A DNA stretch of 64,000 nucleotides. It comes from Acidulodesulfobacterium_A sp049965795 (GTDB lineage: Bacteria > SZUA-79 > Acidulodesulfobacterales > Acidulodesulfobacteraceae). Positions 1 to 8,672 of the stretch are shown in pieces. Position 1 is the first letter of the stretch; each line of letters opens with the position of its first letter. Location: positions 1 to 64,000 of the forward strand of contig JBMFVW010000004.1 in the NCBI GenBank assembly GCA_049965795.1, read 5' to 3'. The position numbers were made by a program, and so were the translations under genes. The notes under the pieces are model-generated. The model was not told the origin of the DNA, did not search any database, and worked only from the letters and a program-made list of their open reading frames with translations.

Positions 1-34
1 CTGCAAGGAATAATCAAAAATAATTTGTAATAAT

Positions 35-826
35 TTGTCTTTAAAAAAACAAATATTTAAAAGATGCCGGTTTTATATGAGAGACAAAGCCTCAGGAATT
101 ACTGAATCTATAAAACAGATGTCTACCGCTATTATTGAAGTTGCCAAGAACTCTACTTCATCTGCCGAAAAAGCTAACCAGACCGAACGCGTTGTCGAAT
201 CCGGTACAAAATCCGTTCAAGATGTTGCGCGCGAAATGAAAAATATAGAAAATACAGTATCTGCCGTTTCTGCCACAATAACCGAACTTGGTGCTTCATC
301 GGAAAAAATAGGTGAAATAATAGGCGTAATAAACGACATAGCCGACCAGACCAACCTTCTTGCCTTAAACGCCGCCATAGAAGCCGCCAGAGCCGGTGAA
401 CAGGGAAGAGGTTTTGCCGTGGTTGCCGACGAGGTAAGAAAACTTGCCGAAAGAACTACAAAGGCTACCAAAGAGATTGAATCTATGATTTTAAATATCC
501 AGAAATCTACGGAAGATGCAGTCCAATCGATGCATAAAACGAAAGAAAACGTATCTAAGGGAACCGAGGTTGCCCAAAAATCGGCAGAAGCTATTTCTAA
601 TATAAATAATTTGATGACAAAGCTAAAAGAGATGATAACCCAGATTGCAACGGCTTCGGAAGAGCAGTCTCAGGTTAGCGAAGAAATTTCTTTGTCATCC
701 GAAGAAATAATTAAGTCCCAGGATAACGTAGCAAGCGGGTCTAAACAGGTTGCAGTATCGGCTGCAGAGCTTGCCAATCTTGCTTCTGAATTAGTAAAAA
801 CCGTGAATGTATTTAAAATAAATTAA
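35..826 (+). CDS. Methyl-accepting chemotaxis signalling domain, N-terminally short
   Basis: The protein is almost entirely the cytoplasmic signalling hairpin of a chemoreceptor, which relays ligand state to CheA/CheW. The hairpin tip is clear (NLLALNAAIEAARAGE, then GFAVVADEVRKLAERT), flanked by heptad-rich helices with the Glu/Gln/Ala/Ser pattern of methylation regions. There is no transmembrane helix, sensor or HAMP domain, so at about 263 aa it is much shorter than a normal receptor. The longest reading starts at a TTG (35); an in-frame ATG lies at 77, and neither has a clear Shine-Dalgarno sequence. All three forward frames contain stops within the first 30 bases, so it is not simply cut by the window edge. 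It may be a soluble receptor or the 3' remnant of a frameshifted one. The family is certain; start and integrity are not. Confidence 0.8.
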   Translation: MSLKKQIFKRCRFYMRDKASGITESIKQMSTAIIEVAKNSTSSAEKANQTERVVESGTKSVQDVAREMKNIENTVSAVSATITELGASSEKIGEIIGVINDIADQTNLLALNAAIEAARAGEQGRGFAVVADEVRKLAERTTKATKEIESMILNIQKSTEDAVQSMHKTKENVSKGTEVAQKSAEAISNINNLMTKLKEMITQIATASEEQSQVSEEISLSSEEIIKSQDNVASGSKQVAVSAAELANLASELVKTVNVFKIN

Positions 827-887
827 ATAAATTAAAATTGAAAATAGTTTGCACAAATTTTTTATTTTATGATATAAATACTTAAAT

Positions 888-2837
888 ATGTTCACAAAAA
901 ATAAAAACAAAACAAAAACTAAATCTCTTAAGACTAAAATAATTTCAAGGATAGTAATACTGCTTGTTATATTGTTCATTACCATTGACATAATTTTTGC
1001 TTTAAGTTTCAGGCAGGAATCTATAAATGAAGCTAAAATTAGGTCCAAAACTATCGCAAAAATAGTAAGAGACAGCCTTACGTCGTTAATGGTAATGGGC
1101 GTTATACAAAATAGGGAATTATTCATAAAAAGACTTAGAAAAGCGGCTAAACAAGTCGATATACAAAATATATCTATAATAAGAGGCAATCCGGTCGATA
1201 AACAGTTCGGGCCAGGTTTTAAAAGCGAAATACCTACTACGGCAAGCGAAAAATATGTTCTTGCAACAGGAAAGAAGATAGAAAAATTAAACGAAACTTT
1301 TAATTCCGTAAAATACCGCGTAATAATTCCTTATAAAGCTACCAGTAAGGGAGTAGTAGATTGCCTTATGTGTCACCATGTTAAATCAGGCACTGTTTTA
1401 GGGGCAATAAGTCTGACTATGAATTTGTCTTCCGTAAGAGCGGCAACGTTCAGGACTATAGTACAGACTTCTATAATTTTTTTAATATTCTTGATTATAC
1501 TCGTTCTTTTGTTTTTCAAATTTTTTAGTCCTTATATTTCTTTGTTTAATAAAATTGAAATAGGACTTGAAAATCTGAAAGACGGAGAAATGGACGGGGC
1601 GTTAATAGATGAAAAAAACTTGCCTGAAGATGAGGCGGGTAAAGTCGCAAAAACCCTTAACGATACTTCTAAAAGCCTTAAAGAAATATTGTCGGATATT
1701 AACTCTAAAGTTTCGACATTAATAGGATATACTGTTCTCAAAACTAATAACTACCTAAAAGATACCATAAAAATTATTAACGAGCTTGTAAGGATTTATA
1801 ATTTTAAAAGAGTTATAGAAAAAGACAGGACGAAAAAAGACATAATAAAAAGAATAGAGTCTATTATAAGAGACTATATGTGTTTCGAAAATTATGCAAT
1901 ATATGAAGTAGGCGATAATAACAAAATGAGTCTGCTTACGTTAGGTTCAAAAATTAATCTGGGCAAAGACGATATGTGGTGCAGCAGATCGTCTTTGGAA
2001 GATGCTGATGCGTGCAGGGCAAAAAGAACAGGAGGAGACGTAGATTCTTTAAATTTTCCATGTATCTGTCCTAATTTTAAGTTTAATTTTTCGGAAGAAA
2101 ATGGAGACAAAAGCGGCTCAACATGTAACGAAAAATATAATTACTACTGTATTCCGATATATATAGGCGGCAAAGTAGGAATGGTTTTGCAGCTTGTATT
2201 CGACAATGACGTTGCGGATTTCGTCCATTGGATGATACCTTATATTAAGGGCTATCTTGCCGAAGCATCGCCAGTTATCGAATCGAGAAAATTAATGGAA
2301 TTATTAAAAGAACAGTCTATAGTCGATCAGCTCACCGGTTTATACAACAGGAGATATTTAGACGATTCTTCCGAAAATATCGTTGCCGGCATAAAGCGCC
2401 GCAATACTTGTCTGGGAATTTTAATGTTGGACGTCGATCATTTTAAAGAAGTGAACGACAAATACGGTCACGATAACGGCGACGTAGTTCTTAAAAACGT
2501 TTCAAAGCAGATAAAAAAGAGCATAAGAAGTTCAGATATTGCAGTTAGATTCGGCGGCGAGGAATTTCTTGCTCTTTTGATAGACGTAAAAGAAGGCGAA
2601 AGTGTTGCGATAGCAGAAAAAATCAGGAAAGCTGTTGAATCTTCGCCGCTTGAGATTCCGGGCGGAACGGTTCTAAAAAAGACCATAAGCATAGGGGTAT
2701 GCGAATATCCCATAGATTCAGATAAGTTCTGGCAGGCAGTTAAATATGCAGACGTTGCCCTTTACCAAGCTAAAGAGAACGGCAGGAACAAAGTCGTAAG
2801 GTTTGCAAAAGATATGTGGAAGGAAGAAGAATATTAA
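888..2837 (+). CDS. Membrane diguanylate cyclase with periplasmic c-haem motif
   Basis: This is a c-di-GMP synthase with a sensory N-terminus. The order is: TM helix at about 20-41; periplasmic domain to about 188 with a CLMCH motif (159-163), the CXXCH signature for covalent c-type haem as in DUF3365/Tll0287-like sensors; second TM at about 190-213; a HAMP-like linker; a GAF-like region (about 300-465) with an unusual set of cysteines (365, 376, 392, 394, 413, 421); and a GGDEF domain with DQLTGLYNRRY and an intact GGEEF active site (556-560). RSSD at 547-550 is the RxxD inhibitory I-site, so product feedback is expected. Redox, NO or CO sensing through haem is inferred. The start is ATG 888 with no clear ribosome-binding site. 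It follows the chemoreceptor fragment and is adjacent to the pilus genes, processes commonly tuned by c-di-GMP. Confidence 0.9.
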   Translation: MFTKNKNKTKTKSLKTKIISRIVILLVILFITIDIIFALSFRQESINEAKIRSKTIAKIVRDSLTSLMVMGVIQNRELFIKRLRKAAKQVDIQNISIIRGNPVDKQFGPGFKSEIPTTASEKYVLATGKKIEKLNETFNSVKYRVIIPYKATSKGVVDCLMCHHVKSGTVLGAISLTMNLSSVRAATFRTIVQTSIIFLIFLIILVLLFFKFFSPYISLFNKIEIGLENLKDGEMDGALIDEKNLPEDEAGKVAKTLNDTSKSLKEILSDINSKVSTLIGYTVLKTNNYLKDTIKIINELVRIYNFKRVIEKDRTKKDIIKRIESIIRDYMCFENYAIYEVGDNNKMSLLTLGSKINLGKDDMWCSRSSLEDADACRAKRTGGDVDSLNFPCICPNFKFNFSEENGDKSGSTCNEKYNYYCIPIYIGGKVGMVLQLVFDNDVADFVHWMIPYIKGYLAEASPVIESRKLMELLKEQSIVDQLTGLYNRRYLDDSSENIVAGIKRRNTCLGILMLDVDHFKEVNDKYGHDNGDVVLKNVSKQIKKSIRSSDIAVRFGGEEFLALLIDVKEGESVAIAEKIRKAVESSPLEIPGGTVLKKTISIGVCEYPIDSDKFWQAVKYADVALYQAKENGRNKVVRFAKDMWKEEEY

Positions 2838-2843
2838 CAAACA

Positions 2844-3203
2844 ATGAAAATATTAATATTATTAATATCAAGCATTTTAATTTTTTTATTACCGCAGTTA
2901 TCGGGTACCGGTTTTTGCAAAAGATTAAAAAACCCTTTTATATCTCCTTATACACCTAAGGCAAAGATGGTATATACTTCAAATCCTCTGAGCGGATTAA
3001 ATCTGCAGGCTATAGTAACGACTTCAAAGCAGGATAAAAATGTTGCAATAATAAACGGAAAACCTTATTATAAGGGTTCGAAAGTTAAAGGGGATAAGAT
3101 ATTGAAAATTACTAAAAAAAAAGTAGTTTTAAAATCTGCCGACGGTAAAATAATTAAATTAAATTTATATAAATTTGAAGGGTTTGCAAAATCAAGATAT
3201 TAA
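2844..3203 (+). CDS. GspB/MshK-like secretin accessory protein
   Basis: This is a small exported protein of 119 aa. It starts with a hydrophobic signal/anchor helix (about residues 2-22), followed by a proline-containing linker. The C-terminal half has the compact beta pattern of the T2SS protein B family (VAIINGKPYYKGSKVKGDKI, then KKVVLKSADGKIIKLNL): an ING-x-Y turn followed by G-D and a K-VVL strand. Members of that family link inner-membrane components to the outer-membrane secretin. It starts 6 bases after the cyclase stop and sits just upstream of the secretin gene, which supports the assignment. The similarity is by pattern only; PilP would be an alternative, but the protein is too short and lacks a lipobox. 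Confidence 0.6.
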   Translation: MKILILLISSILIFLLPQLSGTGFCKRLKNPFISPYTPKAKMVYTSNPLSGLNLQAIVTTSKQDKNVAIINGKPYYKGSKVKGDKILKITKKKVVLKSADGKIIKLNLYKFEGFAKSRY

Positions 3204-3325
3204 ATTAAATTGTATCAATATATAAAATATTTTCCTATTGCAGGAATAAAGTATATATATTAAAATGTTAAATGCCAAGATAATATATTAAATATATATA
3301 TAAAAAATAAGGCATATAATATTAA

Positions 3326-4831
3326 ATGAAATATATAATCGATATTCTGCTGCAATATTTTTCAGAAAATAAAAATAACCGGCATACTATAAACCGTGAC
3401 ATTATAACTATTAACGCGAAGCCGATAATTTTTTTTGCTTTTTTATTTTCGTTCTTCTTTATTTCATTCATCATATTGTCGATTTTACCCGTTTCATCAT
3501 GGGGTTTCGACGCGTCTATAAAAAATAGTTTAAATAATAATTACAATAATTACGAAAATCCTTTAAAAATTACCGTATTAAGCGGCAATATAAAACTTCC
3601 GAATGATAAAATAACCGTCGAAGGCAATAATATACCTGTTAGACCGCTAATTATCGGAATCTGTCATGCTTTTCACTTAAATTATGTTTTAAGCGGAGAA
3701 GTAGGCGGGACGGTAACCTTGCATATAAAAAAAATACCGCTCCCGCAGGCTTTATCTATAATATTAAAAGCCGATAATCTGGGATACAGCGAAAACAACG
3801 GTGTTATATTTATAGGCAAAAATGCATCTCTTGCGAATAATTATATCGACTATAAAATAAATTTGAAATATATTCAGGCAAAAAATATCCTGCCTGTTTT
3901 GACGCCTATTCTGCCTGCAGGTGCAAAAGCCTACGCCTCGCCCCACGGCAATTCTCTTTTCGTTTACGATATTCCGTCTAATATAGATAAGATAAAACAG
4001 ATAATAAAAAATTTAGACGTTAAAAAAAGAGTTGTTCTTCTTAATGCCAAACTTGTTGACATAACCGATAATTTTACCAGAAACGTCGGTGTAAACTGGA
4101 CTTTTCTAGGAAATGCCGAAAGTGCAATACTGCCTAACGTAAACAATACTTCTTCTAATTTTGCTACTGATTTTTCAGGTGTCACCGACTTAAGTTCAGG
4201 CGCTAACTATTTAAACCTTGGAGTACTAGCCCCGTGGCAAAATTTCGGCAATATTTCGGCGCAATTATCTTTAGGACAGCAATTAGGCTGGGATAAAATA
4301 ATAGATTCTCCGAGCGTTACAGTCATAAGCGGACAGCAGGCGACTATTAATTCTTCTTTAATGGAATATTATGTTGCATATACGACTTCCGGAGGCACTA
4401 CAACTTCGACCGGTTCTTCCTCATCGACGTCTTCCAGTGCTCCTGCAGGCGGAACCACCGTAATAGCGCAGGAACCTGTTACTTCGACACTTCAAACTAT
4501 CACCATAGGTATTACCCTAACGGTTACTCCTATAGTCGAGAGCAATAACAATATTTTACTAAACGTTAACGTAACATATTCTTCTCCTGCAGGCGGAGGT
4601 ATAGACGGTTTTCCTTCCGTTAACAACAAAAGCGTTTCCACGGTTGTTGAAGTTAAAAATAATTCAACGCTTGTAATAGGCGGACTTTTATCTACGGAAA
4701 AAAGCCGCAGCAACGATGGAATTCCTATATTATCTGAAATACCGGTCTTAGGTTATCTGTTCGGATATCATCAAAGATCGGTCGATACGGAGCAATTAAC
4801 CGTTTTTATTTCTCCGAAAATTTTAAATTAA
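3326..4831 (+). CDS. Secretin (PilQ/MshL/GspD family)
   Basis: This encodes the outer-membrane ring of a type IV pilus or type II secretion machine. A long N-terminal leader with a hydrophobic segment (about residues 32-55) precedes an STN/N0-like domain (LHIKKIPLPQALSIILKADN), an N1-like repeat (VLPVLTP region to IIKNLDVKKRVVLLNAKLVD), then the secretin barrel with DSPSVTVISGQQATI and the C-terminal signature VVEVKNNSTLVIGGLL ... IPVLGYLFG ... LTVFISPKI. A Ser/Thr/Gly-rich insertion (about 355-375) lies in the barrel. At 501 aa it resembles MshL-type secretins more than long GspD proteins. It is convergent with pilO, with only 8 bases between the stop codons. No lipobox is obvious, so pilotin dependence is unclear. 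Confidence 0.88.
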   Translation: MKYIIDILLQYFSENKNNRHTINRDIITINAKPIIFFAFLFSFFFISFIILSILPVSSWGFDASIKNSLNNNYNNYENPLKITVLSGNIKLPNDKITVEGNNIPVRPLIIGICHAFHLNYVLSGEVGGTVTLHIKKIPLPQALSIILKADNLGYSENNGVIFIGKNASLANNYIDYKINLKYIQAKNILPVLTPILPAGAKAYASPHGNSLFVYDIPSNIDKIKQIIKNLDVKKRVVLLNAKLVDITDNFTRNVGVNWTFLGNAESAILPNVNNTSSNFATDFSGVTDLSSGANYLNLGVLAPWQNFGNISAQLSLGQQLGWDKIIDSPSVTVISGQQATINSSLMEYYVAYTTSGGTTTSTGSSSSTSSSAPAGGTTVIAQEPVTSTLQTITIGITLTVTPIVESNNNILLNVNVTYSSPAGGGIDGFPSVNNKSVSTVVEVKNNSTLVIGGLLSTEKSRSNDGIPILSEIPVLGYLFGYHQRSVDTEQLTVFISPKILN

Positions 4832-4839
4832 ACTTTTAA

Positions 4840-5424
4840 TTATCCGTAAAATACAAATCCTTTGACGACGGTCTTTACGTCGGGGAAAGATTTAACGTTC
4901 GGCTTTATTGATACGTAATTGATAACGAAAATCCTATGCATTTCGTAAATATTTTTAATAAAAAATAAAGTCTTGTTGAAACCGCCCGACATATTAATTT
5001 GGATAGGAAGAGCTTTTATGTCCTTATAGTTTAAGCTTTTACCGAAATTAATATTTTCTATAACGAAATTATCGTCGGGTGCATCCGTCGATATATTTTT
5101 AATAAGACTTGAAATTTTTGCGGTTTTTGGAAGTATAGATTCGTCGTCCTTTAATTTTAAATTTAAATTTTTTATCTGTTTTTTTAACCGGTATAAAGTA
5201 TTTTTTTCCTCGTAAAGCGTGCCTGCAGTTTTTTTAAAAAATTCCATCTTTTTCTTAATTTTTAAAATTTGAGCATTGTTATTTTCGATATTTTTATATA
5301 TTATGTTTACGAAAATATCCTGATTTATTAAATATATGAATATAAAAGCCATCAATAGAACTAATATAATTTTATTGTTTCTTATATAAGCCGGTATTTT
5401 TTTTATATCGTCTAACAGTTTCAC
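4840..5424 (-). CDS. pilO: PilO-like pilus assembly protein
   Basis: This is a 194-aa bitopic inner-membrane protein: short cytoplasmic N-terminus, one TM helix (about 18-36), a coiled-coil stretch (about 40-80) and a C-terminal ferredoxin-like alpha/beta domain (VIENINFGKSLNYKDIKALP through VKGFVFYG). This layout matches PilO, which pairs with PilN to form the periplasmic alignment complex between PilM and the secretin. It is the last gene of a leftward pilM-pilN-pilO set, the canonical order. Sequence conservation in PilO is low, so the call rests on topology and gene order. Confidence 0.7.
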   Translation of the reverse strand: MKLLDDIKKIPAYIRNNKIILVLLMAFIFIYLINQDIFVNIIYKNIENNNAQILKIKKKMEFFKKTAGTLYEEKNTLYRLKKQIKNLNLKLKDDESILPKTAKISSLIKNISTDAPDDNFVIENINFGKSLNYKDIKALPIQINMSGGFNKTLFFIKNIYEMHRIFVINYVSIKPNVKSFPDVKTVVKGFVFYG

Positions 5425-5516
5425 TAATTATTCCCGTTTATATTTTATATTATCTTATTTTAAATAATAAAAATATTTTCTATTGAAGATTAAGGTATAT
5501 TATAAATCTCGATGTT

Positions 5517-6152
5517 TTATTTTTTCTTTGCGACGTCAGCCATATTTTGTATATTCATATCCGGTATTCCATTAAGCAAACCTATTATTTTAAAGCCGTA
5601 AAAAGTATTGCCGTTAACTTTTTTTATATTTATGCCTACAAGCGTCATTTTTTCAAACAAAGTCGTAGCTTTCATGTTGTTTGTATAAACGGAAATATTG
5701 TTTAACGAAACGCTGTTCCCTTCTATGGATACTTTTCCGTCCTTTAACGAAACGCTGGACATCCATACGCCTTTAGGCGATGCTGCTACAATTTTATCTA
5801 TTTTTCCGTACCACGATACTTTAAGTTTTTTAAGATTTTCAATCAACGATACTTTTTTATCTATATCGTTTAAAAGCAATTTTCTTTTGTTTATAGCCGT
5901 TTCAAATGCATTATTCATAATGTTTTTTGTCTGCATAACCGTAAGTTTTTGCGATAAAACTTCTATATATTTATTTTTTGCGTTATTTATTAAAACTAAA
6001 GATGCATCTATTAAAAAAATAAAAATTACATAACCTGCTATAACAGATGCAAATAAAAGCTTTTTTCTGTTTTTGGCTATAATTTCTTTATTTTTAGCCG
6101 GCAGAAGGTTAATTCTTGTTTTTTCTATAGGTTTATTTTTTCCGGTTTTCAT
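5517..6152 (-). CDS. pilN: PilN-like pilus assembly protein
   Basis: The N-terminus has the hallmark PilN cytoplasmic peptide (RINLLPAKNKEI, about residues 13-24), which docks into the groove of PilM. It is followed by one TM helix (about 32-54), a coiled coil and a small periplasmic alpha/beta domain whose central part reads GVWMSSVSLKDGKVSIEGNS, typical of the PilN family. At 211 aa it has the expected size. It lies between pilM and pilO on the same strand with short spacers, consistent with co-transcription. Assignment is strong from motif plus order. Confidence 0.82.
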   Translation of the reverse strand: MKTGKNKPIEKTRINLLPAKNKEIIAKNRKKLLFASVIAGYVIFIFLIDASLVLINNAKNKYIEVLSQKLTVMQTKNIMNNAFETAINKRKLLLNDIDKKVSLIENLKKLKVSWYGKIDKIVAASPKGVWMSSVSLKDGKVSIEGNSVSLNNISVYTNNMKATTLFEKMTLVGINIKKVNGNTFYGFKIIGLLNGIPDMNIQNMADVAKKK

Positions 6153-6222
6153 ATACTTTTTAATTTAATATATAAGTTTCATTACTTACTCAAATTCCCA
6201 TATTGCATATAATTACATATTT

Positions 6223-7185
6223 TTATCTGTTAACTACAAGTCCGAATGTAGTCCACATTTCTTCAAGCGGGTATAAAAAATCGCCCCCGTTGGTTTTTAT
6301 TAATTTATTAATTCTTTCAGACGGATAAAATCCATATTCGCCGGATTCTAATAAATTTATTACCGAAACCGAAAAAGTCTTAAAACCGGTTACCTTGGAT
6401 AATATCATATCAAAACCTTTTTTATTAGAAAAAATCCCGCTGAGTATTATTTCGTCAATCGGAGGCAATGATTTTCCGGCAAAATAAAAATCAAGCGTTC
6501 TTTTTAATTCATCGGCTATAACGGACAAAGAATTTTCATAAGAGCTATTTTTAAAGTTTAAATCTTCGACGGTTCTTTCAAAAATTACGGCTTCATTCAA
6601 AATCATCAATATTTTTATCGTATAATAGCTTATATCGCAAAGTAAAATGTGCTTTGCTTCGCCCATTCCTATTTTACCCATATACATAAGATTGTTATAA
6701 ATAGAAACCGCTTTGCATTCTATATATTTAACCTTTATAGAAGCAATTTCAAATATTTTCAAAAAATTTATAACGTCTTCTTCTAGGGCTGCAAATGCCG
6801 TTAAATTTAAAAAAACATTGCCGGACTCGTCGTTATTGGAAGCATATATGTAATCAAAAACATAATTATTAATAGGTAAGTGAAGAACTTTTTTTAATTC
6901 GTATTCTACTGCCGATTTAAGATCCGGTGCAGGCATACTGGGCAAAATAAAATTAAAACTTAAAACTTTATTTCCGTTAAGAGCCGTAATTACGTTCTTT
7001 TTGCTTATTTTATTTTCGCTTATAATTTTATTAAGATTGGCTGCAATAAAATCCGGGTCTTTTAAGCCGCCGTTCCCGATTTCATAGTTTATAAAATTGT
7101 TTAAAAAATATATTCCTTTTTTTTTATAAACTTCTAAAATTTTAATTTTATTATATTCTATTTCAATTGACGAATAAATTTTCAT
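6223..7185 (-). CDS. pilM: PilM-like actin-fold pilus assembly ATPase
   Basis: This is a cytoplasmic actin-like protein that binds the PilN N-terminus and connects the pilus motor to the envelope complex. Recognisable parts are the N-terminal beta strands, the LPSMPAPDLKSAVEYELKK segment characteristic of PilM (phospho-loop neighbourhood and helix bundle), and the C-terminal LSGIFSNKKGF phosphate-binding-like turn. Its 320 aa are slightly short of the usual 340-360. It is the first gene of the leftward set, about 70 bases upstream of pilN. The 5' region (7186-7433) is shared with the divergent purM. Confidence 0.78.
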   Translation of the reverse strand: MKIYSSIEIEYNKIKILEVYKKKGIYFLNNFINYEIGNGGLKDPDFIAANLNKIISENKISKKNVITALNGNKVLSFNFILPSMPAPDLKSAVEYELKKVLHLPINNYVFDYIYASNNDESGNVFLNLTAFAALEEDVINFLKIFEIASIKVKYIECKAVSIYNNLMYMGKIGMGEAKHILLCDISYYTIKILMILNEAVIFERTVEDLNFKNSSYENSLSVIADELKRTLDFYFAGKSLPPIDEIILSGIFSNKKGFDMILSKVTGFKTFSVSVINLLESGEYGFYPSERINKLIKTNGGDFLYPLEEMWTTFGLVVNR

Positions 7186-7247
7186 AAAACTAATTTATTT
7201 TTTATAATTATCTTATAATTATTATAATTTTATAAACTTATTTTTAT

Positions 7248-7276
7248 ACCCAAATTTGACGGCAGCAATTTGGGTT
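7248..7276. repeat. Short inverted repeat upstream of purM
   Basis: ACCCAAATTT and AATTTGGGT face each other around a GACGGCAGC-containing spacer. The arms resemble a decayed form of the CCAAAATTGCCGATAG terminal repeat seen at 15153, 31612 and 48270. It lies between divergent pilM and purM and could fold in a 5' leader. No purine-riboswitch core was recognised. Confidence 0.35.
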
Positions 7277-7433
7277 ATAGTTTTATAGTTACGGCTTATC
7301 TAAGAAAGCAAAGTTATTATATGTTTGTCTTTTTGAGATATGTAGAAATAAGTTTATCAGAAATCGTAAATTTATTCAAAAAAATATTAAGGCGCTTTAC
7401 AAAATATATAAAAAATTATAAAATCATACGACT

Positions 7434-8507
7434 ATGGATTATAAAAAAGCAGGCGTAGATATAGAGGCTGGAAAAAAAGCCGTCGACGATATAACTTCGA
7501 TAGTTAAAAGCACTTATACTAAGGGCGTTATAGATAATTTCGGATTATTCGGTTCGCTTTTTTCGATAGGTGAGCTTAATTATAAAAATCCGGTTTTAGT
7601 TTCGGGAACGGACGGCGTAGGCACTAAGCTCAAAATAGCTTTTGCGGCAAACAAACACGATACTATCGGCTTAGATTTAGTCGCTATGAGTGTAAACGAT
7701 ATCGCATGTTTAGGAGCAAAACCTCTTTTTTTCTTAGATTACATATCTACCTCCAATTTAAATCCGGGAATCATTAAAGAAATAGTTTCCGGCATAGCCG
7801 CAGGATGCAAAGAGGCTAAATGTTCTCTTCTCGGAGGCGAAATGGCCGAAATGCCTTCTTTTTATCAGTCAGGCGAATACGATTTGGCCGGTTTTGCCGT
7901 CGGTATAGTCGAAAAAGAAGAAATTATAGACGGAAAGGAAATTAAAGAGGGCGACGGCGTTATAGGCATAGCGTCGAGCGGGCTGCATTCAAACGGTTAT
8001 TCGCTTGCAAGAAAGATAGTATTCGAGATGATGGGTTTAGACATAAACGACCCCTTGCTTAAAGACGGAAGAACCGTTAAAGATGCTCTGCTGGAACCGA
8101 CTATTATTTATTCTGAGCTTATAAGCGTGCTTAAGGGCAAATTTAAAATTAAAGGGATTGCCCATATAACGGGAGGCGGTATAACCGAAAATTTAGCCAG
8201 AATACTTCCGCAAACGGTTTCCGCTGAAATAGACGGAAATTCATGGGAAATCCCTGAACTTTTTAAAATATTAAAAGAAAAAGGCGGCATAAGCGGCGGC
8301 GAATTTTACAGGGTTTTCAACGCCGGTATAGGCATGATTTTAATCGCAGATGCAAAAGAAACCGAAGATATCGTAAAATTCATTAATAAAGGGATTTTTT
8401 ATTCGGGCGGCAAAAAATTCAGTTCGTTCAATATAGGTTCTATATTCGGCAGTAAAAGCTGCAACGGGCAACCGCCGGTCAGGATAAATAATTGCTTAAC
8501 GTTCTAA
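7434..8507 (+). CDS. purM: Phosphoribosylformylglycinamidine cyclo-ligase (AIR synthetase)
   Basis: PurM closes the imidazole ring in purine synthesis (FGAM + ATP to AIR). The glycine-rich active-site segment GTDGVGTKLKIAF, then LDLVAMSVNDIACLGAKP and LLGGEMAEMP, are the hallmarks of the PurM/SelD ATP-grasp-like family; the C-terminal half carries AHITGGGI and the conserved GMI turn. The length of 357 aa is normal. The start ATG 7434 gives MDYKKAGVDIEAG, the standard N-terminus, and there is no Shine-Dalgarno sequence before it. It is followed by purN, a common purine pair, but with a 165-base intergenic repeat element between them. Confidence 0.96.
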   Translation: MDYKKAGVDIEAGKKAVDDITSIVKSTYTKGVIDNFGLFGSLFSIGELNYKNPVLVSGTDGVGTKLKIAFAANKHDTIGLDLVAMSVNDIACLGAKPLFFLDYISTSNLNPGIIKEIVSGIAAGCKEAKCSLLGGEMAEMPSFYQSGEYDLAGFAVGIVEKEEIIDGKEIKEGDGVIGIASSGLHSNGYSLARKIVFEMMGLDINDPLLKDGRTVKDALLEPTIIYSELISVLKGKFKIKGIAHITGGGITENLARILPQTVSAEIDGNSWEIPELFKILKEKGGISGGEFYRVFNAGIGMILIADAKETEDIVKFINKGIFYSGGKKFSSFNIGSIFGSKSCNGQPPVRINNCLTF

Positions 8508-8525
8508 GTTCGAATATTATAATGA

Positions 8526-8622
8526 AAATAAAAGGCGTCATATTTTATTTTCCGCATAAAGAAAAGTGAATTAATATTAATCCTTAATCATTCAATAGAA
8601 AGCATTTCCGACACCTTTTTTG
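8526..8622. repeat. Small intergenic element with class A terminal repeats
   Basis: The purM-purN spacer holds ATAAAAGGCGTCA near 8528 and TCCGACACCTTTTTT ending at 8621, which face each other as an imperfect inverted pair. Both match the GAAAAAGGTGTCAGATTA repeat of the elements at 10172-10304 and 52473-52563. The length is about 95 bp and there is no coding capacity. Confidence 0.5.
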
Positions 8623-8672
8623 AAATAAAATTTCGATTGCGGGATTTAGGAAATATTATAATCAATATGATA

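Noticed and set aside
7270..7458. 62-codon TTG-start ORF upstream of purM
   Set aside because: It overlaps the purM start in another frame, has no domain pattern and a low-complexity basic composition; probably chance in AT-rich DNA.
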